A stretch of 64,000 nt of DNA, taken from the NCBI GenBank assembly GCA_964591295.1, contig CAZQAG010000004.1:20565-84564 (forward strand), given 5' to 3'. Below, one piece after another: positions 53,341-61,014 of the stretch (position 1 is its first letter; the number at the start of each line of letters is the position of its first letter). The notes under the pieces were generated by a model. It saw nothing but the letters and a program-made list of their open reading frames with translations, was not told the DNA's origin and ran no database searches. Made by a program: the position numbers and the translations under genes. This DNA comes from VAXT01 sp964591295 (lineage in GTDB: Bacteria > Actinomycetota > Thermoleophilia > Gaiellales > Gaiellaceae).

Positions 53341-53696
53341 CTCCGACTCCTTCGTCAGGGACGCGTTCGCCTCGTATTGTCATCTGTCAGTTGGCGGAAA
53401 GAAAGAATCGGTCGATTCCGTCGTCAGTGCTCATGCGGCTCGAGCTCGGGGCGAGGAGAGTAGCCGGAGGTTCGTCCGCACGAAGGTAGGGATTGGCGGC
53501 GAGTGGGTTGGGCGCGCCAGGCAAGATGATCGCCGATGCGCGCCTGCAGCGCGTCCGCAAGAAGCTGACCGCGGCTTACCGTTACGCGAGCAGACTGCGA
53601 TAGAGAGGGAACGCGTCTCCCGGCCGGGGCTCCAAACCAAGTCGTTCTCCGAGGAGTTCGCGGAAGCCGGTGCACCACCAGTCTTCGGAAGCACGC
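53341..53696. other. Upstream region of the defence operon
   Basis: No gene recognised. It should contain the operon promoter, but I cannot point to clear -35/-10 boxes. Decayed mobile-element sequence probably begins in its second half. Confidence 0.3.
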
Positions 53697-53768
53697 TCCA
53701 ACGTGTACTCGCATCTGTTCGACCAGGCGGAGCACACGCAGCGCGAGCGAAGCGTTCGAAGCGGTCCT
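53697..53768 (+). pseudogene. Integrase C-terminal remnant
   Basis: The frame reads SNVYSHLFDQAEHTQRERSV, the typical last helix of tyrosine recombinases around the catalytic tyrosine (xxYSHLFxxAE). No other integrase motif precedes it, so it is a decayed tail. It differs from the two integrases of this window (ITERYIHAAQ), pointing to a separate past element at the edge of the defence operon. Confidence 0.5.
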
Positions 53769-54652
53769 CAGCCGATGATCGAGATCGTTCGGTCTCGCTC
53801 ATACGGGACGCCGTCCACGTTCCCTCGGACGACTGCCTCGACAGACGCAGGTCCTCCCATCGCGACGGCGACCGGGAAAGTCTGCGTGTCACCCGGCGCG
53901 AGGACGCGAATCGGATAGGTCGCGAACGCCTCCGTAAGCACCTGCCAGTTGGTCACGTTCGGCGGGAGATCGACCTCGACCTGCTCGACTAGGACGTCGC
54001 CGGTGTTGGTGATGTCCAAGACGTGCTGTGCCGTGCCGGTCTTGCGGACTCGGAGTTCAAGTTGAGGCTGACTGGACGGAAGCTCGCCGTAGCGATTTTG
54101 CCGCGTCTGCGGGTCGTACACGACCTCCCAGCGGACGCCCTCGCGAGAGAACCGCGCCCAGTAGACGAACGCAGAGAACGCGGCGCTCTCATGGACGCCC
54201 ACAAGGAAGTGATCTGGGATGGAACCCACGTTCTCGACCTGGGCAGGCGCGCCAGGGCCGATCAGCCCGGCGAAGAAGCTGTCGAACCGATGTTCCTGAC
54301 CGTCGCGCGTCCGTACGCCTGTGGTCACGTCTCGGATGCCGACCGCCGGGTCCTTGTTCTCAATCAGGTATCTCGGCTCGACTCGCGTGAGCCGACTCTT
54401 CTCGCCCTCGGCGAGCTCATTGAGCGGCGTAACGCTTTGGTGGCCGCCGGGATGTCCGATCACGACGTATGGCTCTGACCGTTCTGTCGCCTCTGTTGTC
54501 GGCGGAGGTTCCGGGTCCGGCCTCAGTTTCCGCCATACGGCTCGCGCGTCGGTGACGAGCTGCCCAAAGAAGGCTCGCCAGAGGAGATACGCAGCAGCCG
54601 CATAGGCCAGGAAGGCGTACCAGCTCGTGAAGTCGAAGGCGACGAACAGCAC
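53768..54652 (-). CDS. Membrane-anchored hypothetical protein
   Basis: 294 residues from GTG. One N-terminal membrane helix (WYAFLAYAAAAYLLWRAFF), a Pro-rich linker, then a soluble domain (FSREGVRWEVVYDPQTRQNR) and a C-terminal immunoglobulin-like beta-sandwich (HVLDITNTGDVLVEQVEVDL, VLAPGDTQTFPVAVAMGGP). Divergent from 54727. I do not recognise a family; orientation of the soluble part is uncertain. Confidence 0.65.
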   Translation of the reverse strand: MLFVAFDFTSWYAFLAYAAAAYLLWRAFFGQLVTDARAVWRKLRPDPEPPPTTEATERSEPYVVIGHPGGHQSVTPLNELAEGEKSRLTRVEPRYLIENKDPAVGIRDVTTGVRTRDGQEHRFDSFFAGLIGPGAPAQVENVGSIPDHFLVGVHESAAFSAFVYWARFSREGVRWEVVYDPQTRQNRYGELPSSQPQLELRVRKTGTAQHVLDITNTGDVLVEQVEVDLPPNVTNWQVLTEAFATYPIRVLAPGDTQTFPVAVAMGGPASVEAVVRGNVDGVPYERDRTISIIG

Positions 54653-54726
54653 CGGGGGACCTTAAGGGCGGAAAGAGCCGAGCACGCGCAGCGGGTGGAG
54701 TCCGGCTTCGCTGCGATCCTGAGTGA

Positions 54727-55698
54727 ATGACCAGCGTCCAAGAGCAACTGAACGAGATCGGCGCGCGGTTAGTGCCCACTCCCGAGCGAGTCGCTACGGC
54801 GAAGGCATGGCTCGCTGAGACCAAGCTCGCGCACGGCCTGGACGTGTCACCGGACGGAGCGGGTCGCGAGTTCGCCGCCGCCCAGGGCGTCCCTGACCGG
54901 ACGAGAGAAGACCCGCAGGACCCCGCGATACAGAAGCACTTGGTCGAGTGGTGGGAGTGGGTTCTGGCGCTCCGCGCAGCGATCCATGACTTCCATCGAC
55001 TCGGGTTCCTAGTTCCGATCGTCTCGTACGACCGAAAGCAACGCCCGACAGACCTTGATGGGTTCTTCGATATGGAGTGCCCGCAAATCCCTTTAGGGCA
55101 GCCAGGGGAGAAGAACCGTCCGACCCCTTTCCCGGCCATCGTGCTCTACAAGGGGTACGCGCCCTCCGTCATGGAGGCTGCGGAGCACGCTCAACGGCTT
55201 GAGCTTTACGACTCCGACCTATACGCAAACCGCGCGGAGTTGGCCGCGTTCGGCGATCGTGCACGCCGATGCGTCGAGGAGGCTCTGGTCTGCTACCGCG
55301 CGGACTTGTTCCTCGCTGCCGGGAACATGCTGGGAGCTGCGAGTGAGGCGGCCTGGTACGAGGCAGCCGAGAAGATGCGCGCTCAGGGTGTGGCTGGTGC
55401 GTCCCTTCAGGCCGAACTAGCCAAGTCGTTCCCGAACATCTCGACGGTGCAGCAGTCCGTTTTAGACGACCTCGGCCAGTTAAGCGCGGGCGATTTTCGC
55501 TCGAAGTTCGGCATGCCTCGCGGTGTGCTCAGCTCGCTCGGCGCAGAGGCGCGGTACTGGCGGGAGGTTCGCAACTATGGGATGCACCCGGCAGGCGCTC
55601 TCGGTCCCGAGTCCTTCACCCAGGCGAGCATCGGTCTGCAGCTTCAGGGGGCGACGAGCTACTTCGAGAAGCTCGCGGCCATCCTGCGCAACCTCTAG
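54727..55698 (+). CDS. Hypothetical protein with HEPN/DUF4145-like C-terminus
   Basis: 323 residues. The N-terminal half is unassigned (WWEWVLALRAAIHDFHRLGF). The C-terminal half has helices resembling HEPN-type domains: CVEEALVCYRADLFLAAGNM, LGAASEAAWYEAAEKM, and WREVRNYGMHPAGALG, where the RN..xHP motif recalls the HEPN RxxxxH site. HEPN proteins are often RNases in defence. Similarity is weak and by eye. Confidence 0.6.
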   Translation: MTSVQEQLNEIGARLVPTPERVATAKAWLAETKLAHGLDVSPDGAGREFAAAQGVPDRTREDPQDPAIQKHLVEWWEWVLALRAAIHDFHRLGFLVPIVSYDRKQRPTDLDGFFDMECPQIPLGQPGEKNRPTPFPAIVLYKGYAPSVMEAAEHAQRLELYDSDLYANRAELAAFGDRARRCVEEALVCYRADLFLAAGNMLGAASEAAWYEAAEKMRAQGVAGASLQAELAKSFPNISTVQQSVLDDLGQLSAGDFRSKFGMPRGVLSSLGAEARYWREVRNYGMHPAGALGPESFTQASIGLQLQGATSYFEKLAAILRNL

Positions 55699-56161
55699 CC
55701 GCGCACCGCGAGTAAACGACGCACAGTCGAGCCGGGGGGCGGATCATCGTGACGGCGCGAGAGAGGGAACCCCGTGCCCGGTCTCGCGCGTGTTGTGGCC
55801 AGTCCGCCGTGATTCCAGCACCCCAAAGACGGCGCGATGGTGCGGGCGTCGTCCTCGATAGCCGAGGCGCGGCTTCGCGCTGCCCGCCCCGTCCAAGCGG
55901 CGACGCGGAGTGAAGGGAACGAACGCGCCCCGGTTTTTTAAGCACGAGCCGCCTGACCCACCCCCTCCCGGTCAACAGGCGGGACCGCGAAATTGGGCTC
56001 CGTTTTTCTGGGGCCATTTGGGAAAGGCCTGCAAATCGGCACTTTCCAGCAGGCCGCAGAAATTCACGGTATTTGCAGGGACTTTACGGCAAAAGGCCTG
56101 CACACACCACGAACGAATTTTCCACACGCGGCCGTCGGCCTCGATCGCTACCGTCCAGGGG
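55699..56161. other. Gene-free region with GGCCTGCA repeats
   Basis: 463 bp without a recognisable gene. Between 56021 and 56103 related words recur in both orientations: GGAAAGGCCTGCAAAT, ACTTTCCAGCAGGCC, ATTTGCAGGGACTTTA, AAAAGGCCTGCAC. A TTTTCCACA follows at 56118. They may be binding sites of a recombinase or of the ParB-like protein encoded next. Confidence 0.4.
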
Positions 56162-56687
56162 ATGCGCTTCGTCGTGCCGATGCAGGACGGCCGCCTGGAG
56201 GACTTGACGCCAGACGAGTTCGAGGCCCTTCGCGACTCAATCCGCGAGCACGGGCAACTCGTCCCGATCATCGTGAGCGCCGCCGGCCACGTCGTCGACG
56301 GACGGCCACCGCCTCAAGGTCTGTCGCGAGCTGAACCTCAAGCCCCGTGTCATCACTCTCGACGACACGGCCGAGGTCGACGTCGAGAGTCTCGGCCTGG
56401 TCGTCAACGTCGCGAGGCGTCAGCTGACCGTGGAGGCCAGACGGGCCTTGGCCGAGTTCGAGCTCGCCCGCCATCCGGAGCGATCAGACCGCCTAATCGC
56501 AGCCCGGGTCGGCGTCTCGCATCCGGCGTCCGCCGCGGTGCGCCGCGACCTCGAGGCGCGTGGCGCGGTGAGCAGAGTGGACACGAGGACCGGGCGCAAC
56601 GGCCGCAGGCAACGGGCCCGGAAGCCGGCGAGGCCTCGGCCAGCTCGCGCGGAGGTGATCCGCCGGCATCACGGTCGGCCCGGCTGA
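56162..56687 (+). pseudogene. ParB-like gene with one-base frameshift
   Basis: The first frame reads MRFVVPMQDGRLEDLTPDEF, EALRDSIREHGQLVPIIVSA, AGHVVDG. At ~56306 an extra C in CGGCCACCGCC breaks the expected DGRHRL motif. In the next frame the protein resumes: HRLKVCRELNLKPRVITLDD, ARRQLTVEARRALAEFELAR and a winged-helix-like RVGVSHPASAAVRRDLEARG. The full product would be ~174 residues, an N-terminal ParB domain plus HTH without a methylase. A sequencing error is possible. Confidence 0.75.
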
Positions 56688-56695
56688 GCTCGTTC

Positions 56696-56845
56696 GTGAT
56701 CCGCTGCCCGGCCGAGCTCGCTCACGAGATTGCGCCGGTCCTCGAGCCTGCTGGTGCCGGCGAGTGGGTCGCCTCCTGTGAGGTTCGCCTCGTAGGTGGG
56801 TTTGACGAAACGCTAGGAGGGTTTGGCGCAAAAACGGGCTCATGA
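56696..56845 (+). CDS. Possible small protein
   Basis: A 49-residue frame from GTG: VIRCPAELAHEIAPVLEPAG, EWVASCEVRLVGG. It looks protein-like but is very short, lacks a clear ribosome site, and its end is encoded by the short repeat at 56793. It could equally be a gene remnant. Confidence 0.3.
   Translation: MIRCPAELAHEIAPVLEPAGAGEWVASCEVRLVGGFDETLGGFGAKTGS
56793..56833. repeat. Short dispersed repeat (GGGTTTGACGAAACG type), copy 1
   Basis: GGGTTTGACGAAACGCTAGG followed by AGGGTTTGGCGCAAAA. Related copies lie near 59088-59132 (CGTTTCGTCAAACCC, then TAGGAGGGATTGGCGAAACG) and 60493-60532 (CTAGGAGGGTCTAGCG, CTAGCGAAACG). They flank small gene units, much as the arms do in the left half of the window. 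Confidence 0.5.
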
Positions 56846-56857
56846 TGAAGTAGCCCC

Positions 56858-57634
56858 ATGCCTCGACCGTTCACGCTCGCGAAGGCCAAGACCGATTGGG
56901 CCGAGGTACACCTCGAAGAGGTCGACCGCCAGCTCGGAATCTTCTTCGACCGCAAACCGTACGAACTCGTCAGTGAGATCGAAGCGGAAACGGGTGACAA
57001 GGTGTACCGCGTCCGAATGAGAGAGAACGTGTCCCGAGGCACCCAGGGAATCTCTCTCGCCGCAGGCGATGTCATTCACAACGCACGCTCTGCGCTCGAC
57101 CTGATCTATGCGGCCCTCGTTACGGCCAATCGTAAAACCGTGGTCGAGAGTGACCAATTCCCGGTGTCTAAGACCCCCCAGAAGTTCAACGCGCGATTGC
57201 CCGAGATACGGAGCCGGATCGGGAAGGATGCGGCCGATGTGATTCAGGTGATCGAGCCGTACAAAGGTGGGGATGGCAACGCCATCTGGTGCCTTCACAC
57301 ACTCGACATCATCGACAAGCACCGGCTGCTTCTCGCAACCGGAGCGTGTATCCCTGTCGTCTCCGGGCCGTTCTATCCCGTCAGCCGTAGCGGCAAGGTA
57401 TTCCCCCAGCGCTTCCCCGACCCGTGGTGGAAGTTTCCGATCGAAGACGGCGCAGAGATTAGCCGCATCCGGTTCGATCCCGAGCTTGAAGGTTACGACA
57501 AGCCTAATGTCACCTTCGATGTAGCGCTGAACGAGCCTGAGGTCGTCACGGAGGGAAAGACCATTCTTGAGATGCTGGCGACTCTTTTGGAGGAAGCTAA
57601 TCGCGTCATCGACGCGCTGACTCCGTTCGTCTGA
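56858..57634 (+). CDS. Hypothetical protein with conserved 'HNARSALD' motif
   Basis: 258 residues, soluble. The stretch SLAAGDVIHNARSALDLIYA is typical of a widespread uncharacterised family in which a helical segment with HNxRxxLD recurs. Other parts: PVSKTPQKFNARLPEIRSRI, NAIWCLHTLDIIDKHRLLL. Function is not known. It lies between the short repeat at 56793 and the IS transposase and ends 3 bp before a hairpin. Confidence 0.6.
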   Translation: MPRPFTLAKAKTDWAEVHLEEVDRQLGIFFDRKPYELVSEIEAETGDKVYRVRMRENVSRGTQGISLAAGDVIHNARSALDLIYAALVTANRKTVVESDQFPVSKTPQKFNARLPEIRSRIGKDAADVIQVIEPYKGGDGNAIWCLHTLDIIDKHRLLLATGACIPVVSGPFYPVSRSGKVFPQRFPDPWWKFPIEDGAEISRIRFDPELEGYDKPNVTFDVALNEPEVVTEGKTILEMLATLLEEANRVIDALTPFV

Positions 57635-57637
57635 ATT

Positions 57638-57680
57638 CATCGGACGGCTCCGTCCGATGCCAGGACTAGTATTAGTCCTG
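57638..57680. terminator. Two adjacent hairpins after the 56858 gene
   Basis: CATCGGACG / CGTCCGATG (57638-57659) and CAGGACTA / TAGTCCTG (57661-57680, loop GTAT). The first directly follows the stop codon and likely ends transcription. The second may belong to the left end of the insertion sequence. Confidence 0.5.
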
Positions 57681-57750
57681 CAAATCCGAAGAAAAGTGCC
57701 CCCGCGAAGCGTGAACTTCCGGGGGCGTGACCACAGGAGAGTGACCTCCC

Positions 57751-58764
57751 ATGGCATCTGGCAAGGTAGCGCGTCGCACGGTCGTCTGCGACGTTGCGGA
57801 ACTCCTCGACTCCCCCGAAATCGCGGCGCTGATCGAGGAATTGGAGTCGCTCCGCTGGACGGGGCGCAAAGGCTTTGGCACCCGCGCTCTCGTCGGCGCT
57901 TGCCTTGTCAAAGCGTTCTACGCAATCCCCACCTGGACGATGACCGCCGCGCTGATCGCGGAGCATCCGGGGTTGCAGGCTGCGCTCGGGGACGCTCCGA
58001 GTTGTTGGGCGATGCATCGGTTCTCCCGAAAGCTGCGGGAGAACCGACCTGCTCTCAACGCCTGCCTGGACGCCTGCGCAACATCGCTCCGCTCGCACCA
58101 CCCCGACCTTGGCCGCAACGTAGCGATTGACGCCTCGAACATTCCGGCCTTCGCCAACGGCCAGAAGTACGTCCGCGACGGCGGACCTGAGCGCGAGAAG
58201 TTCTCGGACCCGGACGCGAGTTGGGGTCATCGTTCCGCGCTCGCCACGAGGGCCGCAGGCGCGTTCTACGGTTACAAGATTCACGCCGCTGTCTGCGCCA
58301 AGACCGACCTGCCGCTCGCGTGGCGGATTGAGACGGCGAAGCGCCACGAGTCGTTGTACGTCGCCCCGCTTCTCGATGCCCTCCACGCTCGCGGCTTCAA
58401 GCCCGAGACGGTCGCCGCTGACAAGGCGTACGACAGCGTCCGTGTCCACGACGAATGCTCCGAGCGCGGCGTCGAACCCGTTATCCCGATCAAGGGAGCG
58501 AAGTCCAATCAGGTTGCCTTGCCGCTCGCGCTCGGCGGTCGGATGTTCCCGCGCATCCCGCGCCACACTCAGCGGTTCAAGGACCTCTACCGAGGCCGAG
58601 GCGCGTGTGAGCGCGAGTTCGGGCGCTTGAAGCACGATTGGGGACTCGCCACGCTCCGCGTCCGAGGCTTGGAGCGCGTCCAGCTTCACGCCGATCTCAT
58701 CATGTTGGCGCGACTCGCGCAGGCGCTCGGTCGAGCGCGAGAAGTCGTGCCGCTCGCGGCGTAG
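57751..58764 (+). mobile_element. IS5/IS4-type DDE transposase gene
   Basis: 337 residues. Catalytic acids: VAIDASNIPAFANGQKYV (~126), VAADKAYDSVRVHDE (~222), and CEREFGRLKHDWGLATLRVR (~288, the YREK-like region). An N-terminal DUF772-like part is present (RALVGACLVKAFYAIPTWTM). The ATG has AGGAGAG upstream. The reading frame looks intact. A GCCCCCG / CGGGGGC inverted repeat lies at 57697-57726, but I could not find convincing terminal inverted repeats or a target duplication, so the element's ends are undefined. Confidence 0.85.
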
Positions 58765-58802
58765 CGGCATTACGCTCGCCTCTTCCGAAACAGGGAGGCG
58801 AT

Positions 58803-59036
58803 ATGCCGGACGAGACGCTTCGCCAGCGCGTGGAACGCATTTACCGCTTTGAGGTCATGGCCAACCCCTTGGCGGTGGACCTTGCGCAACCAGACGTTGT
58901 GGCGACGTTGCCCAACCTGACCCAGGCCGAGTGGGTCAATCTGATCTCTCACATGTCGCAGGCGGTCCGGGCTGCGCTTTTCGATCTCGCGGAACAGCTC
59001 GACGCACTCCTCAGCGGTCAAATCAAGCCCGAGTAG
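58803..59036 (+). CDS. Small hypothetical protein
   Basis: 77 residues from ATG with AGGGAGG upstream: MPDETLRQRVERIYRFEVMA, ATLPNLTQAEWVNLISHMSQ, then ALFDLAEQLDALLSG. Mostly helical and acidic. It lies 38 bp after the transposase, probably host or island sequence rather than part of the IS. Function unknown. Confidence 0.6.
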   Translation: MPDETLRQRVERIYRFEVMANPLAVDLAQPDVVATLPNLTQAEWVNLISHMSQAVRAALFDLAEQLDALLSGQIKPE

Positions 59037-59087
59037 CCTCCTGGCCTCGATGGCCGAGATGGCCGAGATGCGACGCCTCACGTCGCG

Positions 59088-59132
59088 CTCGTTTCGTCAA
59101 ACCCATGTAGGAGGGATTGGCGAAACGCTGTA
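59088..59132. repeat. Short dispersed repeat (GGGTTTGACGAAACG type), copy 2
   Basis: CGTTTCGTCAAACCC at its left and GGGATTGGCGAAACG at its right form an imperfect inverted repeat around ATGTAGGA. Related to 56793 and 60493. Confidence 0.5.
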
Positions 59133-59166
59133 GGCGCACCGCTACGTAGCCTCTCGCACACCGACA

Positions 59167-59768
59167 ATGAAGCTGCTCGAACCGTCGACCGAAGACGAGA
59201 TGATCCTCGCGTTCCTCCGCGCTGAGATTGAATCGCCGCTCTACAAGGACAACCTCCTTCGGGTCCCCGGTGCTCGCGCTCTAGTTGACCAGGCCGATCC
59301 CGAGAGCGAGCGGGAAAAGGCGGCTCGGCGGATGCTTCTCGGCTCCTATCGAGGCTATGGCTGGGCGCTGTTCGAGGGGTTCCCGAACGACCTCAGCTGG
59401 CGCCGCGCTGGACTCACGATCGACGAGCTCGGCGCCGCAAAGTACATGGACTACCCGAGGTGGGTGGTTCTTTCGGGAGAGGGACACGACTGATCGCCGA
59501 CGGCGCCAAGAACGTCGGCAAGCGCTGGCCGCCCGAAGCAGCTGACAAAGACCCGAGCCCGAGCATCTTGGTGATCGCGGCGAAGCTCGAGAAGGGCGGG
59601 TCATTCCCAGAGCTGATCTTCGTTGGCGAGCCCGAAGCACCGCCCGATCAGTTGGTTCTCGTCGAAGGCCACTCGCGCGCAACGGCATACGTCTACGCGG
59701 GGGCCGCGCCGGAGATCGAGGCGCTAGTCGGCTTCTCGTCAGGAATCGTTAAGTGGCGCTGGTACTAG
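59167..59768 (+). pseudogene. Frameshifted hypothetical gene
   Basis: Frame 1 (59167-59493): MKLLEPSTEDEMILAFLRAE ... KYMDYPRWVVLSGEGHD, stop. The continuation lies one frame over: TRLIADGAKNVGKRWPPEAA, SPSILVIAAKLEKGGSFPEL, LVLVEGHSRATAYVYAGAAP, ending at 59768. The joined ~200-residue protein fits an uncharacterised family with a LVEGHxRATAY motif distantly like ParB-type DGxHR domains. A one-base indel near 59485 explains the break. Confidence 0.7.
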
Positions 59769-59781
59769 GGAGCAGGCGGCG

Positions 59782-59955
59782 ATGCCTGAAGCCGAAACCG
59801 TAGCGCTAGATCTCACTTGCGCCGAGTGCGGGCGAAAGCCTAGCCCCGGCGAGCTTTGGCGCCTTCTCTTCGCCGACATCGGCGAGGTTGCGATCTACTG
59901 CCCTGAGTGCGCTGAGCGGGAGTTCGGCGAGAAGGGTCCGACGGCGGGCGCTTAA
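59782..59955 (+). CDS. Zinc-ribbon microprotein
   Basis: 57 residues: LTCAECGRKPSPGELWRLLF and VAIYCPECAEREFGEKG. Two CxxC pairs 25 residues apart form a zinc ribbon. It starts 13 bp after the preceding gene's end with GGAGCAGGCGG upstream. Such small ribbons are common in mobile elements; function unknown. Confidence 0.75.
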   Translation: MPEAETVALDLTCAECGRKPSPGELWRLLFADIGEVAIYCPECAEREFGEKGPTAGA

Positions 59956-59986
59956 AGCGGCGAGAGCCCGAGCGTGACCGCCCAGG

Positions 59987-60436
59987 TCAGCGATTGCGCC
60001 AGCGCTCGAAGATGAACCGCTGCTCATTGCAGTACGGAGCAAGCTGGTTACGCATCACGGAGCCGGCGCTGCGGTTCTCGGAGCTCAGCACGTAGCGCAC
60101 GTCTGCTCCCTTCCCGCCCTCGTCGGACATGGCCGGCGGGTACTCGTCGCGGTCGTAGCCCGGTTTGGTCGGGATGCCCTTCAAAGATGCGCGGCGGTTC
60201 GCGGTTGCCTCGTAGCGGCGAATGTGCAGGACGCGCGGTTGGCCCTTTCGTCGGGCGGCGAAGACGTGACTGAGAATGTGGCGATGGTTCACGTTGTCCA
60301 GGTCGACGACGACGAGCTTTGCGCTGAGCGTGCAGATGGCCTGGTCCTGCGTGGAACCGTGGGCCGGCCCCCACCCCGCCAGGACGAGGCCGCCGACGAG
60401 AACGGCGGCTTTCAGCGCCGACCTTCGAGCAAACAT
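59987..60436 (-). CDS. Secreted NucA/NucB-like nuclease
   Basis: 149 residues: signal peptide (ALKAAVLVGGLVLAGWGPAHGS) followed by a NucA/NucB-type domain. The hallmark is YDRDEYPPAMSDEGGKGADV, then SSENRSAGSVMRNQL and FIFERW at the end. A single N-terminal ICTLSAKLVVV cysteine and a later APYCNEQ may form a disulphide. The family comprises extracellular DNases, including DNA-entry nucleases of competence. It probably cuts DNA outside the cell. Confidence 0.85.
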   Translation of the reverse strand: MFARRSALKAAVLVGGLVLAGWGPAHGSTQDQAICTLSAKLVVVDLDNVNHRHILSHVFAARRKGQPRVLHIRRYEATANRRASLKGIPTKPGYDRDEYPPAMSDEGGKGADVRYVLSSENRSAGSVMRNQLAPYCNEQRFIFERWRNR

Positions 60437-60492
60437 CACTGCGCAGAGTCGCAGATTGCGCGGGACCGTTACTGAATGGCTCGACTTCTCAC

Positions 60493-60532
60493 GCGCCAGG
60501 CTCCTCTAGGAGGGTCTAGCGATTCGACTAGC
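60493..60532. repeat. Short dispersed repeat (GGGTTTGACGAAACG type), copy 3
   Basis: CTCCTCTAGGAGGGTCTAGC followed by CTAGCGAAACG; the most diverged of the three copies. It contains CTCCTCTAGGAGG, a near-palindrome. Confidence 0.4.
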
Positions 60533-60545
60533 GAAACGCACCCGT

Positions 60546-60719
60546 CTAGTTCCTGGCCTTGCTTTCGGAGCGGTTGAGTGCGGCACAAATCCGGCAAAGC
60601 GGCTTGTCCCCGTCGCCGGGAAGGCGCTTCTCGCTTTGAATGCTCGCCCCCACCACGCATTCGGTGTTGTTGTGGTGATAAGGCTCGCTCTCCGCGTGCC
60701 ACGGCAGCTTCTTCGGCAC
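60546..60719 (-). CDS. Conserved small protein with CxxC
   Basis: 57 residues from GTG: VPKKLPWHAESEPYHHNNTE, CVVGASIQSEKRLPGDGDKP, LCRICAALNRSE. The pattern 'W-H-x(5)-YHHNNTxC ... KPLCxxC' belongs to a small uncharacterised bacterial family, possibly metal-binding via HH, C and CxxC. It is hidden behind longer spurious frames. No clear ribosome site. The 295 bp upstream, to 61014, hold no gene that I can support. Confidence 0.7.
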   Translation of the reverse strand: MPKKLPWHAESEPYHHNNTECVVGASIQSEKRLPGDGDKPLCRICAALNRSESKARN

Positions 60720-61014
60720 GCGACGGACGCTATACCAAAAGTCAACGCGCGGCTACGCCGCGAGCGTCCGACGAGGCGATCGGGAAGGAAGAAGGCGGCC
60801 CGGCCGACGATCGAGGGGGTGCATGGGGCCCGTGGCGCATGTGCCCTCGCACCCCGGGCGCAGACCCGCGCGCGAAAGATCCAGTTTTGGACGCTTCCCA
60901 AAGGGATTTTCGTCACCTCAGTGAAGCGCACGTCGTTCGCGCGGTTCCCCGCGCTGGGCTCATCGCATGCTCACGTTCCCCTGGCGAGGCCGAGCCACGA
61001 GAGTTCGCACGCAA

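Noticed and set aside
57640..58800. Defined insertion-sequence ends with terminal inverted repeats
   Set aside because: No matching inverted repeats or target duplication could be found by eye around the transposase gene.
60506..60931. 141-codon minus-strand frame
   Set aside because: Composition is Arg/Ala/Thr-rich noise; the 57-residue CxxC protein in another frame (60546-60719) is more convincing.
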